Assembly (NCBI RefSeq): GCF_001636345.1
Contig: NZ_KV440945.1
Coordinates: forward strand, 3,057,354-3,121,353
From: Cytobacillus gottheilii
GTDB taxonomy: Bacteria > Bacillota > Bacilli > Bacillales > Cytobacillaceae
DNA length: 64,000 nucleotides
Direction: 5' to 3'
The notes beneath the pieces were generated by a model, which saw only the letters and a program-made list of their open reading frames with translations, was not told where the DNA came from and searched no databases. This document shows, in pieces, positions 35,813 through 44,071 of this stretch (positions within the stretch are counted from its first letter, which is position 1; each line of letters opens with the position of its first letter). Position numbers and translations under genes: made by a program.

Positions 35813-35853
35813 CATATAAGAAACAAGGTAAACCCGCAATACCTTTGCCTCAA

Positions 35854-35994
35854 TTAGAAGTTAAAGCAAGCAGCTCCTACGATGATCAATAGGATGAATA
35901 AAACAACGATTAATGCGAAACCTCCGCTGTATCCGCCGCCATATCCACCACCGTAACCGCAGCCGCCATAGCCATATCCGCCATAACCATACAT
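35854..35994 (-). CDS. YjcZ-family sporulation mini-protein
   Basis: A 46-residue protein: a Gly/Tyr-rich head ([20 protein letters not shown]) followed by one hydrophobic helix ([21 protein letters not shown]). This is the typical layout of YjcZ-type proteins, often multicopy and linked to sporulation. GGGAGG is placed 8 to 12 nt before the ATG. It is too short for many gene callers. It probably inserts in a membrane, with the glycine-rich tail exposed. Confidence 0.88.
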   Translation of the reverse strand: MYGYGGYGYGGCGYGGGYGGGYSGGFALIVVLFILLIIVGAACFNF

Positions 35995-36049
35995 ATTAAA
36001 GTCCTCCCTTTTTTTGTATATAATTCTTGTTAAGCATTAATGTTTAATA

Positions 36050-36158
36050 TTAGTAGCCGTATCCGCCGTAGCCCCAAGAAGCTCCAATGATAATTAATAA
36101 AATAAACAATACAACTAGCAGAGCAAAACCTCCGTTGTATCCGCAGCCTTCTGACATA
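36050..36158 (-). pseudogene. YjcZ-family gene with a one-base frameshift
   Basis: From the ATG (after GGAGGTAA) the frame reads MSEGCGYNGGFAL and then leaves the family pattern. One extra base near 36119-36123 (CTCTTGCTAG) shifts it. In the next frame the sequence continues [22 protein letters not shown] and stops at 36050-36052, exactly as in intact family members. The total length of 109 nt is not a multiple of three. It is either a recent single-base pseudogene or a sequencing error. Confidence 0.75.
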
Positions 36159-36323
36159 GTCAATTACCTCCTTTGTTTGTTTCCATATATCCTATTCATT
36201 TTAGAGAAATTGTGCGCTAGACGAATACACATTTTTAGAAAAGTTCTATTTACCATCTTGTAACTTATGTTTATTTCTTTTTTCAGATTTTAACCTCCAT
36301 ATCTAAATTCACAGTTCAGTAAA

Positions 36324-36358
36324 ACAAAAATAAGCACAACGAGTAAACTGTGCTTATT
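36324..36358 (-). terminator. Terminator of the GbsR-type gene
   Basis: On the minus strand, AATAAGCACA pairs with TGTGCTTATT and is followed by TTTGTTTT. The 5' arm overlaps the end of the gene. Confidence 0.88.
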
Positions 36359-36899
36359 CTTTAGTTTGATTTTCTTTTTTTATATATTCGAAGATCTCGC
36401 CTGTTTCAAAAAAAGTTACCAAACGGTTTAGCCAATCGTAATAATCAAGAGCATTCGTGAGCTTTTGTATATCATCTAATGCTTGTTTTTTTATTTCCTC
36501 AGGCGTATTCTCATTTATTATCATATTTTGAAGCTCTTTTTTAGACTTTTCCATTGCAGCCTTATTCATTGAAATGCTGGGCCGCCATCTGATTGTAAAT
36601 TGATCGACAAAGGTTTGATGCCAATCTTCCTCCGCTTTATATAAATCCTTTCGTTCTCCCTTTCGCCATACCTTTTCAACCATTTTTAAGTCCATTAAGG
36701 TTCTTACAGATGTGCTCATGCTCGTTTTGCTCATCCCAAGTTCTTCTTTCATTTCATCTAATGTCATTGGCTGGTTTTTAAAATACAGCATTCCATACAT
36801 TCTGCCTATAGAATCACTAATTCCATATAAATGCATATTTTTTGCAATATTTTCAATGACACGATCTCGAGCAGCTTCTAGCTGTTCTTTTTCATTCAT
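36354..36899 (-). CDS. GbsR/OpcR-type MarR-like transcriptional regulator
   Basis: This 181-residue winged-helix protein has the HTH at about residues 38-80 (PMTLDEMKEELGMSKTSMSTSVRTLMDLKMVEKVWRKGERK). A helical C-terminal half follows (WRPSISMNKAAMEKSKKELQNMI). The GERKDLY wing motif is characteristic of GbsR-type regulators, which control glycine betaine and choline systems in Bacillus. It is transcribed divergently from the opuA-type operon, the natural candidate target. The ribosome site is weak, which fits low expression. Whether it senses choline or another cue is unknown. Confidence 0.88.
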   Translation of the reverse strand: MNEKEQLEAARDRVIENIAKNMHLYGISDSIGRMYGMLYFKNQPMTLDEMKEELGMSKTSMSTSVRTLMDLKMVEKVWRKGERKDLYKAEEDWHQTFVDQFTIRWRPSISMNKAAMEKSKKELQNMIINENTPEEIKKQALDDIQKLTNALDYYDWLNRLVTFFETGEIFEYIKKENQTKE

Positions 36900-37096
36900 T
36901 TGTTTATCACATCCATTAATTTTATTACATGATCATTTAGCTTTATCTCCAGATCGGAAAAGATGTAAGCGATTGAAACTTATCGATACACTCCTTCTTT
37001 GTAAATAGAGTACCATTAATATTTATAAAGTAAAGAATCCAATCTGATAGCATCTAAGAGGAATTTTAAGCATTTATTAGCATATACTTAATTCTG

Positions 37097-37120
37097 TTTA
37101 TACAGTTTTTTCTGTACAAA
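37097..37120. promoter_or_regulatory. Candidate GbsR-type operator in the divergent promoter region
   Basis: TTTATACAG and CTGTACAAA are 9-bp inverted arms (one mismatch) around a T6 spacer. It sits 105 bp before opuAA in the 325-bp region shared with the divergent GbsR-type gene. Nothing else is recognised in that region. Confidence 0.5.
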
Positions 37121-37224
37121 GTTTACGCTGAAATATGGCACTATATCCACTTTGATCTATTTTGATATTACTTTTACAATTAAAAGGTCCTAATAGCACA
37201 GGACAAAAGATTGGGGTGAAAAAG

Positions 37225-38487
37225 ATGAATGAGGAAAATTCAAAAATTAGTGTCCGAAATGTTACTAAGGTTTTCGGAAAAAACACTAAAAAGGCCATAC
37301 AGCTTCTGGATAATGGTGCAAACAAAACCGATATTCTTAAACAAACTGGTGCAACAATAGGTGTAAGTCAGGCAACATTTGATATACGCGCTGGTGAGAT
37401 TTTTGTGATTATGGGTTTATCTGGAAGCGGGAAATCAACCTTAGTTCGTACCTTAAACAGACTAATTGATCCGACCGCCGGCGAGGTTTTGATTGATGGC
37501 AAAGACATTACGAAAATGAAGAAAGATGAGTTAAGAGAAGTTCGGCGCAAGAAAATTAGTATGGTCTTCCAAAAATTCGCACTTCTCCCTCACCGCACAG
37601 TCCTTGAAAATGTTGAATATGGGTTAGAAATTCAAGGCATAGGCGAGGTAAAAAGAAAGGAAGACGCTGTTCGTGCATTAAAATTAGTTGGATTAGCAGG
37701 ATATGAAAATCAATACCCAAGCCAGTTAAGTGGAGGCATGCAGCAGCGTGTCGGTTTAGCAAGAGCTCTTGCAAACGACACAGATATTCTTTTAATGGAT
37801 GAAGCATTCAGTGCGCTTGATCCATTAATACGAAAAGACATGCAAGATGAGTTATTAGAATTACAATCCTCTATGGCGAAAACCATTGTTTTTATTACAC
37901 ATGATTTAGATGAGGCTTTAAGGATTGGCGATCGGATTGCACTGATGAAGGATGGTTCTATTGTACAGATAGGCACACCAGAAGAAATATTAATTAACCC
38001 TTCAAATCAATATGTAGAACGCTTCGTTGAAGATGTAGATTTATCAAAAATTTTAACAGCAAACCATGTCATGAAGCGTGCTGAAACTGTACAAATTGAT
38101 AAAGGTCCGCGTGTTGCCTTGGAAATGATGAAAAAACTTGGGATATCCAGTATTTACATTGTGGACAAAAAGAAAACACTTCTTGGAGGCTTAACAGCAG
38201 CAGATGCACGTGAAGCAATTGATACTGGCAAATCGCTGCAGGATATTCTTGATCAAGACGTTCAGACCGTGACTGAGGATACTCTTTTAACAGACTTATT
38301 TGAAAAAGTTTCTCAAGCCATCATACCGGTGGCTGTCATTGATGAGAATCATCGCCTTAAAGGAATTCTAGTTAGGGGCGCTGTCATCGGAGCTCTTGCA
38401 GGAAATAATGAAGCCATTAATATTCTGCAGAAAAATGAAAATGAACCATTGAATTCAGCTCATACAGAACACAAGGAGGGACAATAA
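37225..38487 (+). CDS. opuAA: Glycine betaine/proline ABC transporter ATP-binding protein OpuAA
   Basis: The 420-residue ATPase belongs to an osmoprotectant importer. Walker A is GLSGSGKST, the signature is LSGGMQQRVGLARAL, and Walker B is ILLMDEAFSALD. A C-terminal pair of CBS domains (about residues 290-400, ISSIYIVDKKKTLLGGL) senses ionic strength in OpuA systems. The ATG at 37225 follows GGGGTGA; the longer upstream frame has no ribosome site. Length is close to B. subtilis OpuAA (418). Its stop overlaps opuAB by one base. Confidence 0.94.
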   Translation: MNEENSKISVRNVTKVFGKNTKKAIQLLDNGANKTDILKQTGATIGVSQATFDIRAGEIFVIMGLSGSGKSTLVRTLNRLIDPTAGEVLIDGKDITKMKKDELREVRRKKISMVFQKFALLPHRTVLENVEYGLEIQGIGEVKRKEDAVRALKLVGLAGYENQYPSQLSGGMQQRVGLARALANDTDILLMDEAFSALDPLIRKDMQDELLELQSSMAKTIVFITHDLDEALRIGDRIALMKDGSIVQIGTPEEILINPSNQYVERFVEDVDLSKILTANHVMKRAETVQIDKGPRVALEMMKKLGISSIYIVDKKKTLLGGLTAADAREAIDTGKSLQDILDQDVQTVTEDTLLTDLFEKVSQAIIPVAVIDENHRLKGILVRGAVIGALAGNNEAINILQKNENEPLNSAHTEHKEGQ

Positions 38488-39335
38488 TGGAAGGTTTATT
38501 ACCAAAACTCCCTCTTGGAAGCTGGATCGATGTATTTGTTGACTGGCTAACGATTACATTTGAATTTCTTTTTGATGGAATAACAGTTGTTCTTGAGGGA
38601 ATTGTTGAGGGATTATTAGCAGGTTTTGAATTTATCCCAGTTATTTTAATGATTATTTTGATCACTGCACTAGCATGGTGGCTTGCCGGCAAAGGGGTTG
38701 CTTTATTTACTATAATTGGCCTTTTTCTGATCGATAATTTAGGATATTGGGACCCTATGCTCCAGACTTTGGCATTAGTTTTAACAGCTGTATTTATTAC
38801 CGTTCTAATTGGGTTGCCTATAGGTATTTGGGCATCACAAAAGAATGGTGTCAAACAAGTTGTTACTCCATTGCTTGACTTTATGCAAACTATGCCAGCA
38901 TTTGTTTATTTAATTCCGGCAATCTTTTTCTTTAGCATTGGAGTTGTTCCTGGTGTTGTTGCTTCCGTTATTTTTGCTGTTCCGCCAACAATCAGATTAA
39001 CGATTTTAGGTATTCAGCAAGTCCCAGCAGATATTATTGAAGCAACAGAAAGCTTTGGTTCAACAACTAGTCAGCGTTTAATAAAAGTGCAGCTGCCTTT
39101 GGCCATGCCTACTATAATGGCTGGCATTAATCAAAGTATCATGCTCGCTCTATCTATGGTGGTTATTGCCTCAATGGTTGGTGCTCCTGGATTGGGAGCA
39201 GAAGTTTATCGAGCTGTTACACAAATTCAGATTGGTAAAGGTTTTGAGGCTGGTATTGCTATTGTAGTGATTGCCATCATCCTTGATCGCATTACCCAAA
39301 AAGCAGGAAGCAGAAAAAAAGGGAGGAAAAAATAA
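38487..39335 (+). CDS. opuAB: Glycine betaine ABC transporter permease OpuAB
   Basis: A 282-residue inner-membrane channel subunit. There are about seven to eight helices, and the ATPase contact loop reads IEATESFGSTTSQRLIKVQLPLAMPTIMAGINQ. The N-terminal LPLGSWIDVFVDWLTITFEFLF amphipathic segment is typical of OpuAB/ProW. It overlaps both neighbours by one base (TAATG), which indicates strict translational coupling. Confidence 0.94.
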   Translation: MEGLLPKLPLGSWIDVFVDWLTITFEFLFDGITVVLEGIVEGLLAGFEFIPVILMIILITALAWWLAGKGVALFTIIGLFLIDNLGYWDPMLQTLALVLTAVFITVLIGLPIGIWASQKNGVKQVVTPLLDFMQTMPAFVYLIPAIFFFSIGVVPGVVASVIFAVPPTIRLTILGIQQVPADIIEATESFGSTTSQRLIKVQLPLAMPTIMAGINQSIMLALSMVVIASMVGAPGLGAEVYRAVTQIQIGKGFEAGIAIVVIAIILDRITQKAGSRKKGRKK

Positions 39336-40234
39336 TGAAAAAAAAATGGATGAGTCTTTTATTAGTACCAGCAGTTACATTTGGTTTAGTAGCTTGCGGT
39401 TCAGATACTAACTCAAGTGGTGAAGATGGCAGTTCAAACGAATCTATTGGAGCTCAAGTTGACCACGAAATTATCGGTATTGATCCAGGTGCGGGAATAA
39501 TGAAGGCTACAGCAAGTGTTATTGATGAGTACGAACTATCAGATTGGACTTTAGTTGAAGGATCTGGAGCAGCTATGACTGCAGCCTTAAAAAAGGCATA
39601 TGATAAAGAAGAGCCTATTATCGTAACAGGTTGGAGTCCACACTGGAAATTCTCAAAATTTGATTTAAAATATCTGGAGGATCCAAAAGGGACTTTTGGA
39701 GATGAAGAAAATATTCACTCAATTGCAAGAAATGGTTTAGCTGAAGACCACCCATCTGCATATGCTATTCTTGATCAATTCCATTGGGAAGAATCAGATA
39801 TGAATGATGTTATGGTTCAAATTACGGATGGTGAAGACCCAGAAACAGCTGCTCGCGCTTGGGTAGATGAAAATTCAGATAAAGTAGCAGAATGGACTTC
39901 TGGTGCAGACGAAGTAGATGGTGACCAAATTACAATTGGTTATGTTGCTTGGGATACTGAAATTGCAAGTACAAATGTTATCGGTCAAGTATTGCAGGAT
40001 ATGGGATATGATGTAACATTAAGTCAAGTAGAAGCAGGTCCTATGTGGGCTGGTGTTGCAGAAGGTAGTCTTGATGCACATATCGCTGGATGGCTGCCAT
40101 TGACACATGCAGATTACGCTTCTCAATTTGAAGGCCAATTTGAAGACCTAGGATCCAACTTAGAAGGAACGAAAATTGGACTTGTAGTACCGTCTTATAT
40201 GGATATCAGTTCAATTGAGGATTTAAAAGAGTAA
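39335..40234 (+). CDS. opuAC: Glycine betaine-binding lipoprotein OpuAC
   Basis: A 299-residue ligand-binding lipoprotein. The lipobox GLVAC21 marks the anchored cysteine. The mature domain carries the tryptophans that form the aromatic betaine cage in OpuAC (GWSPHW, YVAWDTEIA, GPMWAGVAEGSLDAHIAGWLP). Length is close to the B. subtilis protein (293). It is the last gene of the operon, ended by a strong hairpin. Confidence 0.94.
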   Translation: MKKKWMSLLLVPAVTFGLVACGSDTNSSGEDGSSNESIGAQVDHEIIGIDPGAGIMKATASVIDEYELSDWTLVEGSGAAMTAALKKAYDKEEPIIVTGWSPHWKFSKFDLKYLEDPKGTFGDEENIHSIARNGLAEDHPSAYAILDQFHWEESDMNDVMVQITDGEDPETAARAWVDENSDKVAEWTSGADEVDGDQITIGYVAWDTEIASTNVIGQVLQDMGYDVTLSQVEAGPMWAGVAEGSLDAHIAGWLPLTHADYASQFEGQFEDLGSNLEGTKIGLVVPSYMDISSIEDLKE

Positions 40235-40296
40235 GAAAAGGATATATTTTGATTTAGATAGAATCAAAGGCTAAGAGTTCATTCTTAACTCAATTC

Positions 40297-40343
40297 AAAA
40301 AAGGCGTTACAGGGTTTCTAAATACCCGTAACGCCTTTTTTTA
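40297..40343. terminator. Bidirectional terminator between opuAC and floT
   Basis: AAAAAGGCGTTACAGGG pairs with CCCGTAACGCCTTTTT around a short loop. It serves both convergent transcripts. Confidence 0.93.
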
Positions 40344-40346
40344 TAC

Positions 40347-41900
40347 TTAATTGCTTTCTACTAGATCCTCTGCTTTGTCTGCTTTGTCTTCTTTATCCTT
40401 TAGCTCATATGTCAGCTGATCAATGCTGCTTCGAATATTTCCTTTTCCAGAAAAGTTCTCCAGCAGTTCTTTCACGTCAATGCCAGAGGAAGCTTTTAAT
40501 GTTTCCTGCATAGTAGACATCAGGTTTGTTGCATAGCCTGTCACTTTATTGGCTCCCCCATTTGCGCTGTCGCTGCCTGTATCAACAACTGTAATTTTAT
40601 CAATATTGGATAATGGGCTAGCAAGCTCTTTGGCATATTCAGGAAGCATCTTTAAGACCATATCCATAATGGCTGCCTGACCGTACTGATCGAATGCTTC
40701 GGCAATTTTGCGCTTTGCTTCTGCGTCGGCTAAACCTTTTAGGCGGATGATTTCTGCTTCCGTTTCCCCTTGTGCTCTTTCAGAATCTGCTTTAGCCAAA
40801 CCGTCAGCTCGAATTCTTTCAGCTTCAGCACGCGCTTCTGCTTCGACTCTATATTGATGTGCATCTGCATCAGCCATTTGCTTGCGTTTACTTGCTTCTG
40901 CCTCCTGTTCAACTGCATAACGATCTGCATCTGCTTTTTTCTTAACTTCTGAATCGTATTGACGCTCTCTTCTTTGGATCTCTTTTTCTTCTAACTCAAT
41001 TTGCTTTTGACGCTCAATGATCTTAATTTGCATTTCCTGCTCAGTAACTTCCTGCTTCGAGCGCGCTGTTTCAAGGTCATAGGCCTGGTCAGCACGAGCT
41101 TTAGCAATATCCTGCTCTCTTCGATACTCTGCAATTTTCATTTGATTTTCTTTTTCTGCTTCAGCAATTTCAGTTGCACGCTGGAATTCTGCACGCTTTG
41201 CTTCCTTATCTGCCTCTGCCTGCTGAATTCTCGTTTCTTTTTCAGCGATGGATGTAGCAATATCTGCATCTCTTTTAACCTGGGCAATTCTAGGTTTACC
41301 TAATGACTCGAGATAACCATTCTTATCACGAACATCTTTAATCGTAAACGAAACAATGATCAATCCCATTTTAGCAAGATCCTGTGATGCAACCCGCTGA
41401 ACTTCCTGAGAAAACTTGTCTCGATTTTTATATATTTCTTCCACCGTCATTGAACCTAGAATAGACCTTAAGTGACCTTCCAGCACTTCTCTCGCTTCAT
41501 TTTCACGCTCTGATTTCTCTTTGCCAAGAAATTGTTCAGCAGCTGTTGCGATTTCTCCGATGGACCCGCCAATTTTAATAATTGCCGTTCCATCAGCCAT
41601 AACCGGAACACCTTGCTCTGTATATACTTCAGGAGTTGATACTTCAAGCTTGCTCGATAGCAAGCTTAATGGTTCAGCCTGCTGGAATACTGGAAGAACA
41701 AATGTACCGCCTCCGCGTATTATCTTAATTTTATTTCCTGATTCATCAACATGCACATTCTTACTTCCTAAAAAGCTTCCTGTCACAATCAGCGCTTCAT
41801 CAGGTCCTGCCGTTCTGTATTTCGTAATAAAGACACCGATTAAAGCAATTAATAAAAACGCTACGATTCCAATGACAATCCAGATTGCATAATTCATCAT
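40347..41900 (-). CDS. floT: Flotillin FloT (YuaG)
   Basis: A 517-residue membrane scaffold of functional microdomains. A short N-terminal hydrophobic hairpin (residues 4-25) is followed by an SPFH/PHB domain (about 30-220; QGVPVMADGTAIIKIGG, VEEIYKNRDKFSQEVQ) and a long Ala/Glu-rich coiled coil (about 225-410, many EA repeats). A C-terminal oligomerisation region contains ASPLSNIDKITVVDTG. It overlaps yuaF by 4 bp. The SigW-type promoter upstream of yuaF implies envelope-stress control, as in B. subtilis. Confidence 0.94.
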   Translation of the reverse strand: MMNYAIWIVIGIVAFLLIALIGVFITKYRTAGPDEALIVTGSFLGSKNVHVDESGNKIKIIRGGGTFVLPVFQQAEPLSLLSSKLEVSTPEVYTEQGVPVMADGTAIIKIGGSIGEIATAAEQFLGKEKSERENEAREVLEGHLRSILGSMTVEEIYKNRDKFSQEVQRVASQDLAKMGLIIVSFTIKDVRDKNGYLESLGKPRIAQVKRDADIATSIAEKETRIQQAEADKEAKRAEFQRATEIAEAEKENQMKIAEYRREQDIAKARADQAYDLETARSKQEVTEQEMQIKIIERQKQIELEEKEIQRRERQYDSEVKKKADADRYAVEQEAEASKRKQMADADAHQYRVEAEARAEAERIRADGLAKADSERAQGETEAEIIRLKGLADAEAKRKIAEAFDQYGQAAIMDMVLKMLPEYAKELASPLSNIDKITVVDTGSDSANGGANKVTGYATNLMSTMQETLKASSGIDVKELLENFSGKGNIRSSIDQLTYELKDKEDKADKAEDLVESN

Positions 41901-42445
41901 TTTAGTTCCCCCTTATCAATCCCTATTCTATTTTCTGGCACTACATAAAGAACTCCATCTTTAATATCTACTACTAAAACCTTTTCTCCTTCTCTTATGA
42001 CACCATTATGAAAACAGGCAGCTGGCTTTGAAATCCTGCCGCTATAGCTTTCAATTAAAATTTCACCGTAGCCATCCTCGGGTATGGATATTAATACGGT
42101 CGCAATTCTTCCTCTTAATGAATCCTCACTATATGCGAGCGATTCTTCAGCAGAAGACAAGGGTATAAGTACAAATACATTTAAAAGCGTATCTAGCCCC
42201 AAGGCAATCACAGCAGATATTACCATTATTAACAAGCTATTTAAGGATGTCAGCAATTCAAATAAGTAACCAGATGCCGACATAAAGGTAATAAAGGCCA
42301 ATATCAGAACTGGATGTAAAATCCCAAGTGCTTCCCCAGCTCCTTCAACCATGTCACCAAATAAAACATATAAAATGATTAAGCTTCCTGAAATAATAAG
42401 TGCATAAAGATAAATTGTCTCAAGTGAAAGTCCAAAAATCTCCAT
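41897..42445 (-). CDS. yuaF: NfeD-family membrane protein YuaF
   Basis: A 182-residue protein with three to four helices (about residues 10-26, 42-62 and 66-98) followed by an OB-fold NfeD domain (about 108-178, LRGRIATVLISIPEDGYGEILIES; GVIREGEKVLVVDIKDGVLYVV). YuaF-type NfeD proteins are encoded with flotillin and are thought to act in microdomain organisation. It is the first gene of the operon and its stop overlaps floT (ATGA). Length is close to B. subtilis YuaF (174). Confidence 0.92.
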   Translation of the reverse strand: MEIFGLSLETIYLYALIISGSLIILYVLFGDMVEGAGEALGILHPVLILAFITFMSASGYLFELLTSLNSLLIMVISAVIALGLDTLLNVFVLIPLSSAEESLAYSEDSLRGRIATVLISIPEDGYGEILIESYSGRISKPAACFHNGVIREGEKVLVVDIKDGVLYVVPENRIGIDKGELK

Positions 42446-42519
42446 CTACACCACCCTGTCTATAGCAAATTAATTAAGTTATATCCTCTCTCCTCCTCTC
42501 TGTTTCCTGCTACCTGTAA

Positions 42520-42545
42520 TACGGATAAATAGGAAAAAGGTTTCA
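42520..42545 (-). promoter_or_regulatory. SigW-type promoter of yuaF-floT
   Basis: On the minus strand, TGAAAC (42540-42545) is separated by exactly 16 nt from CGTA (42520-42523). This matches the SigW consensus TGAAAC-N16-CGTA. The yuaFGI operon of B. subtilis is a known SigW target. The start codon lies about 75 bp downstream of the -10. Confidence 0.9.
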
Positions 42546-42667
42546 AAATAATACAAATTTTTCAATTGTCACAAATGGTTATTCAAATGCTAACTCAGTC
42601 ATCAAACTTTCTTATTCTGCATATTTTATTTCATGGCAATTGGAAATATAATGGAGGTATATGTTGA

Positions 42668-42967
42668 ATGGCTAGATCTGATAAATATACGCAGAAAAAA
42701 AGTCCTTTTTGGCTGATAGTTCTCTCACTGTTCTTTTTATGTATAGCGACTGCAGCTAGTATTTATTACTACGCAAGAAGTCAAATTGTGATTGAGGCAC
42801 CAAAAGAGAATAAAGGTGAAAAAATCATCATTACTCTTCCAACTGGAAAAAATATATATACTTTTGAGAATTTAATCGTTGAGGAAAACGGGAAGCTTCT
42901 GTATAAAGGAGAGCGCAGCACACTTGATTTAACAGGTGGGGTTGTTGTCTATGAAAATTGGGAATGA
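42668..42967 (+). CDS. Small single-pass membrane protein, unknown function
   Basis: A 99-residue protein: a polar N-terminus, one transmembrane helix (about residues 14-36, FWLIVLSLFFLCIATAASIYYYA), then an extracytoplasmic beta-rich domain of about 60 residues (IIITLPTGKNIYTFENLIVEENGKLLYKGE). TGGAGGTAT lies about 9 nt before the ATG. I recognise no family. It is divergent from the SigW-controlled yuaF-floT operon. Confidence 0.65.
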   Translation: MARSDKYTQKKSPFWLIVLSLFFLCIATAASIYYYARSQIVIEAPKENKGEKIIITLPTGKNIYTFENLIVEENGKLLYKGERSTLDLTGGVVVYENWE

Positions 42968-42997
42968 AAAATACATTAACCTTACCCCAATTTTCTT

Positions 42998-43069
42998 AAA
43001 CTGGAAATCAGTTACCCTAGCTTTAGGGACGATGGTAGCGCCGATGTGGGACAACTTCAGTTTAATTAA
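42998..43069 (+). ncRNA. Unclassified structured element in the leader of the GDPD gene
   Basis: TTAAACTG (42998-43005) is complementary to CAGTTTAA (43062-43069). Inside are a CCCTA/TAGGG hairpin and a GC-rich segment (GATGGTAGCGCCGATGTGGG) that is unusual in this AT-rich intergenic DNA. It sits 36 bp before the glycerophosphodiesterase start. It matches no riboswitch class I know and has no T-run, so a plain terminator is unlikely. Confidence 0.35.
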
Positions 43070-43105
43070 CCCGCTTGAAAAAATTTAAAAATGAGGAGAT
43101 CTATC

Positions 43106-43900
43106 TTGAAGTTATTCAAAAGAGCTATTTCACATACGACCGCTTATTTTAGGTCTGCAATTGGCATCAGAAATCAAATGGAAATACCCTTTAAAACTAT
43201 CGCCCATAGAGGTGCATCTGGTTATTGCCCGGAAAATACTCAGGCAGCCTTTGACTTGGCTGTTGAAATGGAAGCTGATTATATTGAGCTTGATCTCCAG
43301 CTTTCAAAAGACGGAGAAATTGTTGTTATTCATGATTTAAAATTGGATCGCACAACAAATGGAAAAGGCAGAGTCATTGATTATACTTATGAAGAACTCC
43401 GTAAGCTCGATGCAGGTTCTTGGTATTCCAATGAATTCGCCGGTGAAAAAATCCTTACTTTTGAAGAAGTGCTTAACTTATACAGGAATAAAATTGGTTT
43501 ACTAATCGAACTAAAAAAACCTTCAGCCAATCCAGGCATTGAAGAAATGGTTGCTTCCATTCTTAAGAAACATAACTGGGAGAGCTGGGGTGAGAATCAA
43601 ATTATCATTCAATCTTTCGAACAAGCTGCCATGAAAAAAATGGCTTCACTGCTGCCTGGTTTGCCTATTGGCGTATTAATCAACTATCCGATTAAGAAAA
43701 ACGAAGCTGAGGAAATTGCAAAATATGCTGAATATCTGAATTTAAAATGGACCTTAGTCAATAAAAAACTATTATCCTACCTTACAGCTTATAACTTAAA
43801 AACCTTTATTTGGACCGTTCGTACCAAAAAAGAACTACAGCAGATTAGACAATATTCAGTTGACGGAATTGCCACAGATTACTTGAAACTGTTTAAATGA
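43106..43900 (+). CDS. Glycerophosphodiester phosphodiesterase family protein
   Basis: A 264-residue TIM-barrel phosphodiesterase that hydrolyses glycerophosphodiesters to glycerol 3-phosphate and an alcohol. Hallmarks are AHRGASGYCPENT (catalytic His and Glu), IELDLQLSKDGEIVVIHD (metal-binding E/D and second catalytic His) and LLIELK. The chosen start is TTG at 43106 with GAGGAG 7 nt upstream. An ATG at 43091 overlaps that ribosome site. No signal peptide is obvious, so it is likely cytosolic, like UgpQ-type enzymes, rather than secreted GlpQ. Confidence 0.9.
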   Translation: MKLFKRAISHTTAYFRSAIGIRNQMEIPFKTIAHRGASGYCPENTQAAFDLAVEMEADYIELDLQLSKDGEIVVIHDLKLDRTTNGKGRVIDYTYEELRKLDAGSWYSNEFAGEKILTFEEVLNLYRNKIGLLIELKKPSANPGIEEMVASILKKHNWESWGENQIIIQSFEQAAMKKMASLLPGLPIGVLINYPIKKNEAEEIAKYAEYLNLKWTLVNKKLLSYLTAYNLKTFIWTVRTKKELQQIRQYSVDGIATDYLKLFK

Positions 43901-43947
43901 TCTGCCAAACAAACTGTAAAACTCAATAAGGATACCCCAAAATAAAA

Positions 43948-43975
43948 ATGACCCGTTATATGAGGGTCATTTCTG
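43948..43975. terminator. Terminator between the GDPD and selO genes
   Basis: ATGACCC/GGGTCAT with a 9-nt loop. The minus-strand side is followed by TTTTTATTTT, so it works best for selO. Confidence 0.75.
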
Positions 43976-44071
43976 GTTAATTAGTAACAGCGGTATTATG
44001 ACATATGCCCGGATTATACGAGGATTAGAACCGGATATATAAAATAACCTCATGCTTACTATGTTTCATCT

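Noticed and set aside
43020-43050. Resemblance to 5S rRNA (AGCGCCGATG, GATGGTAG)
   Set aside because: Only two short scrambled pieces match; the rest of the 120-nt 5S molecule is missing.
42998-43069. c-di-GMP-I (GEMM) riboswitch
   Set aside because: GATGGTAGC recalls its 3' half, but the ligand-binding GACGCAAAGC core is absent.
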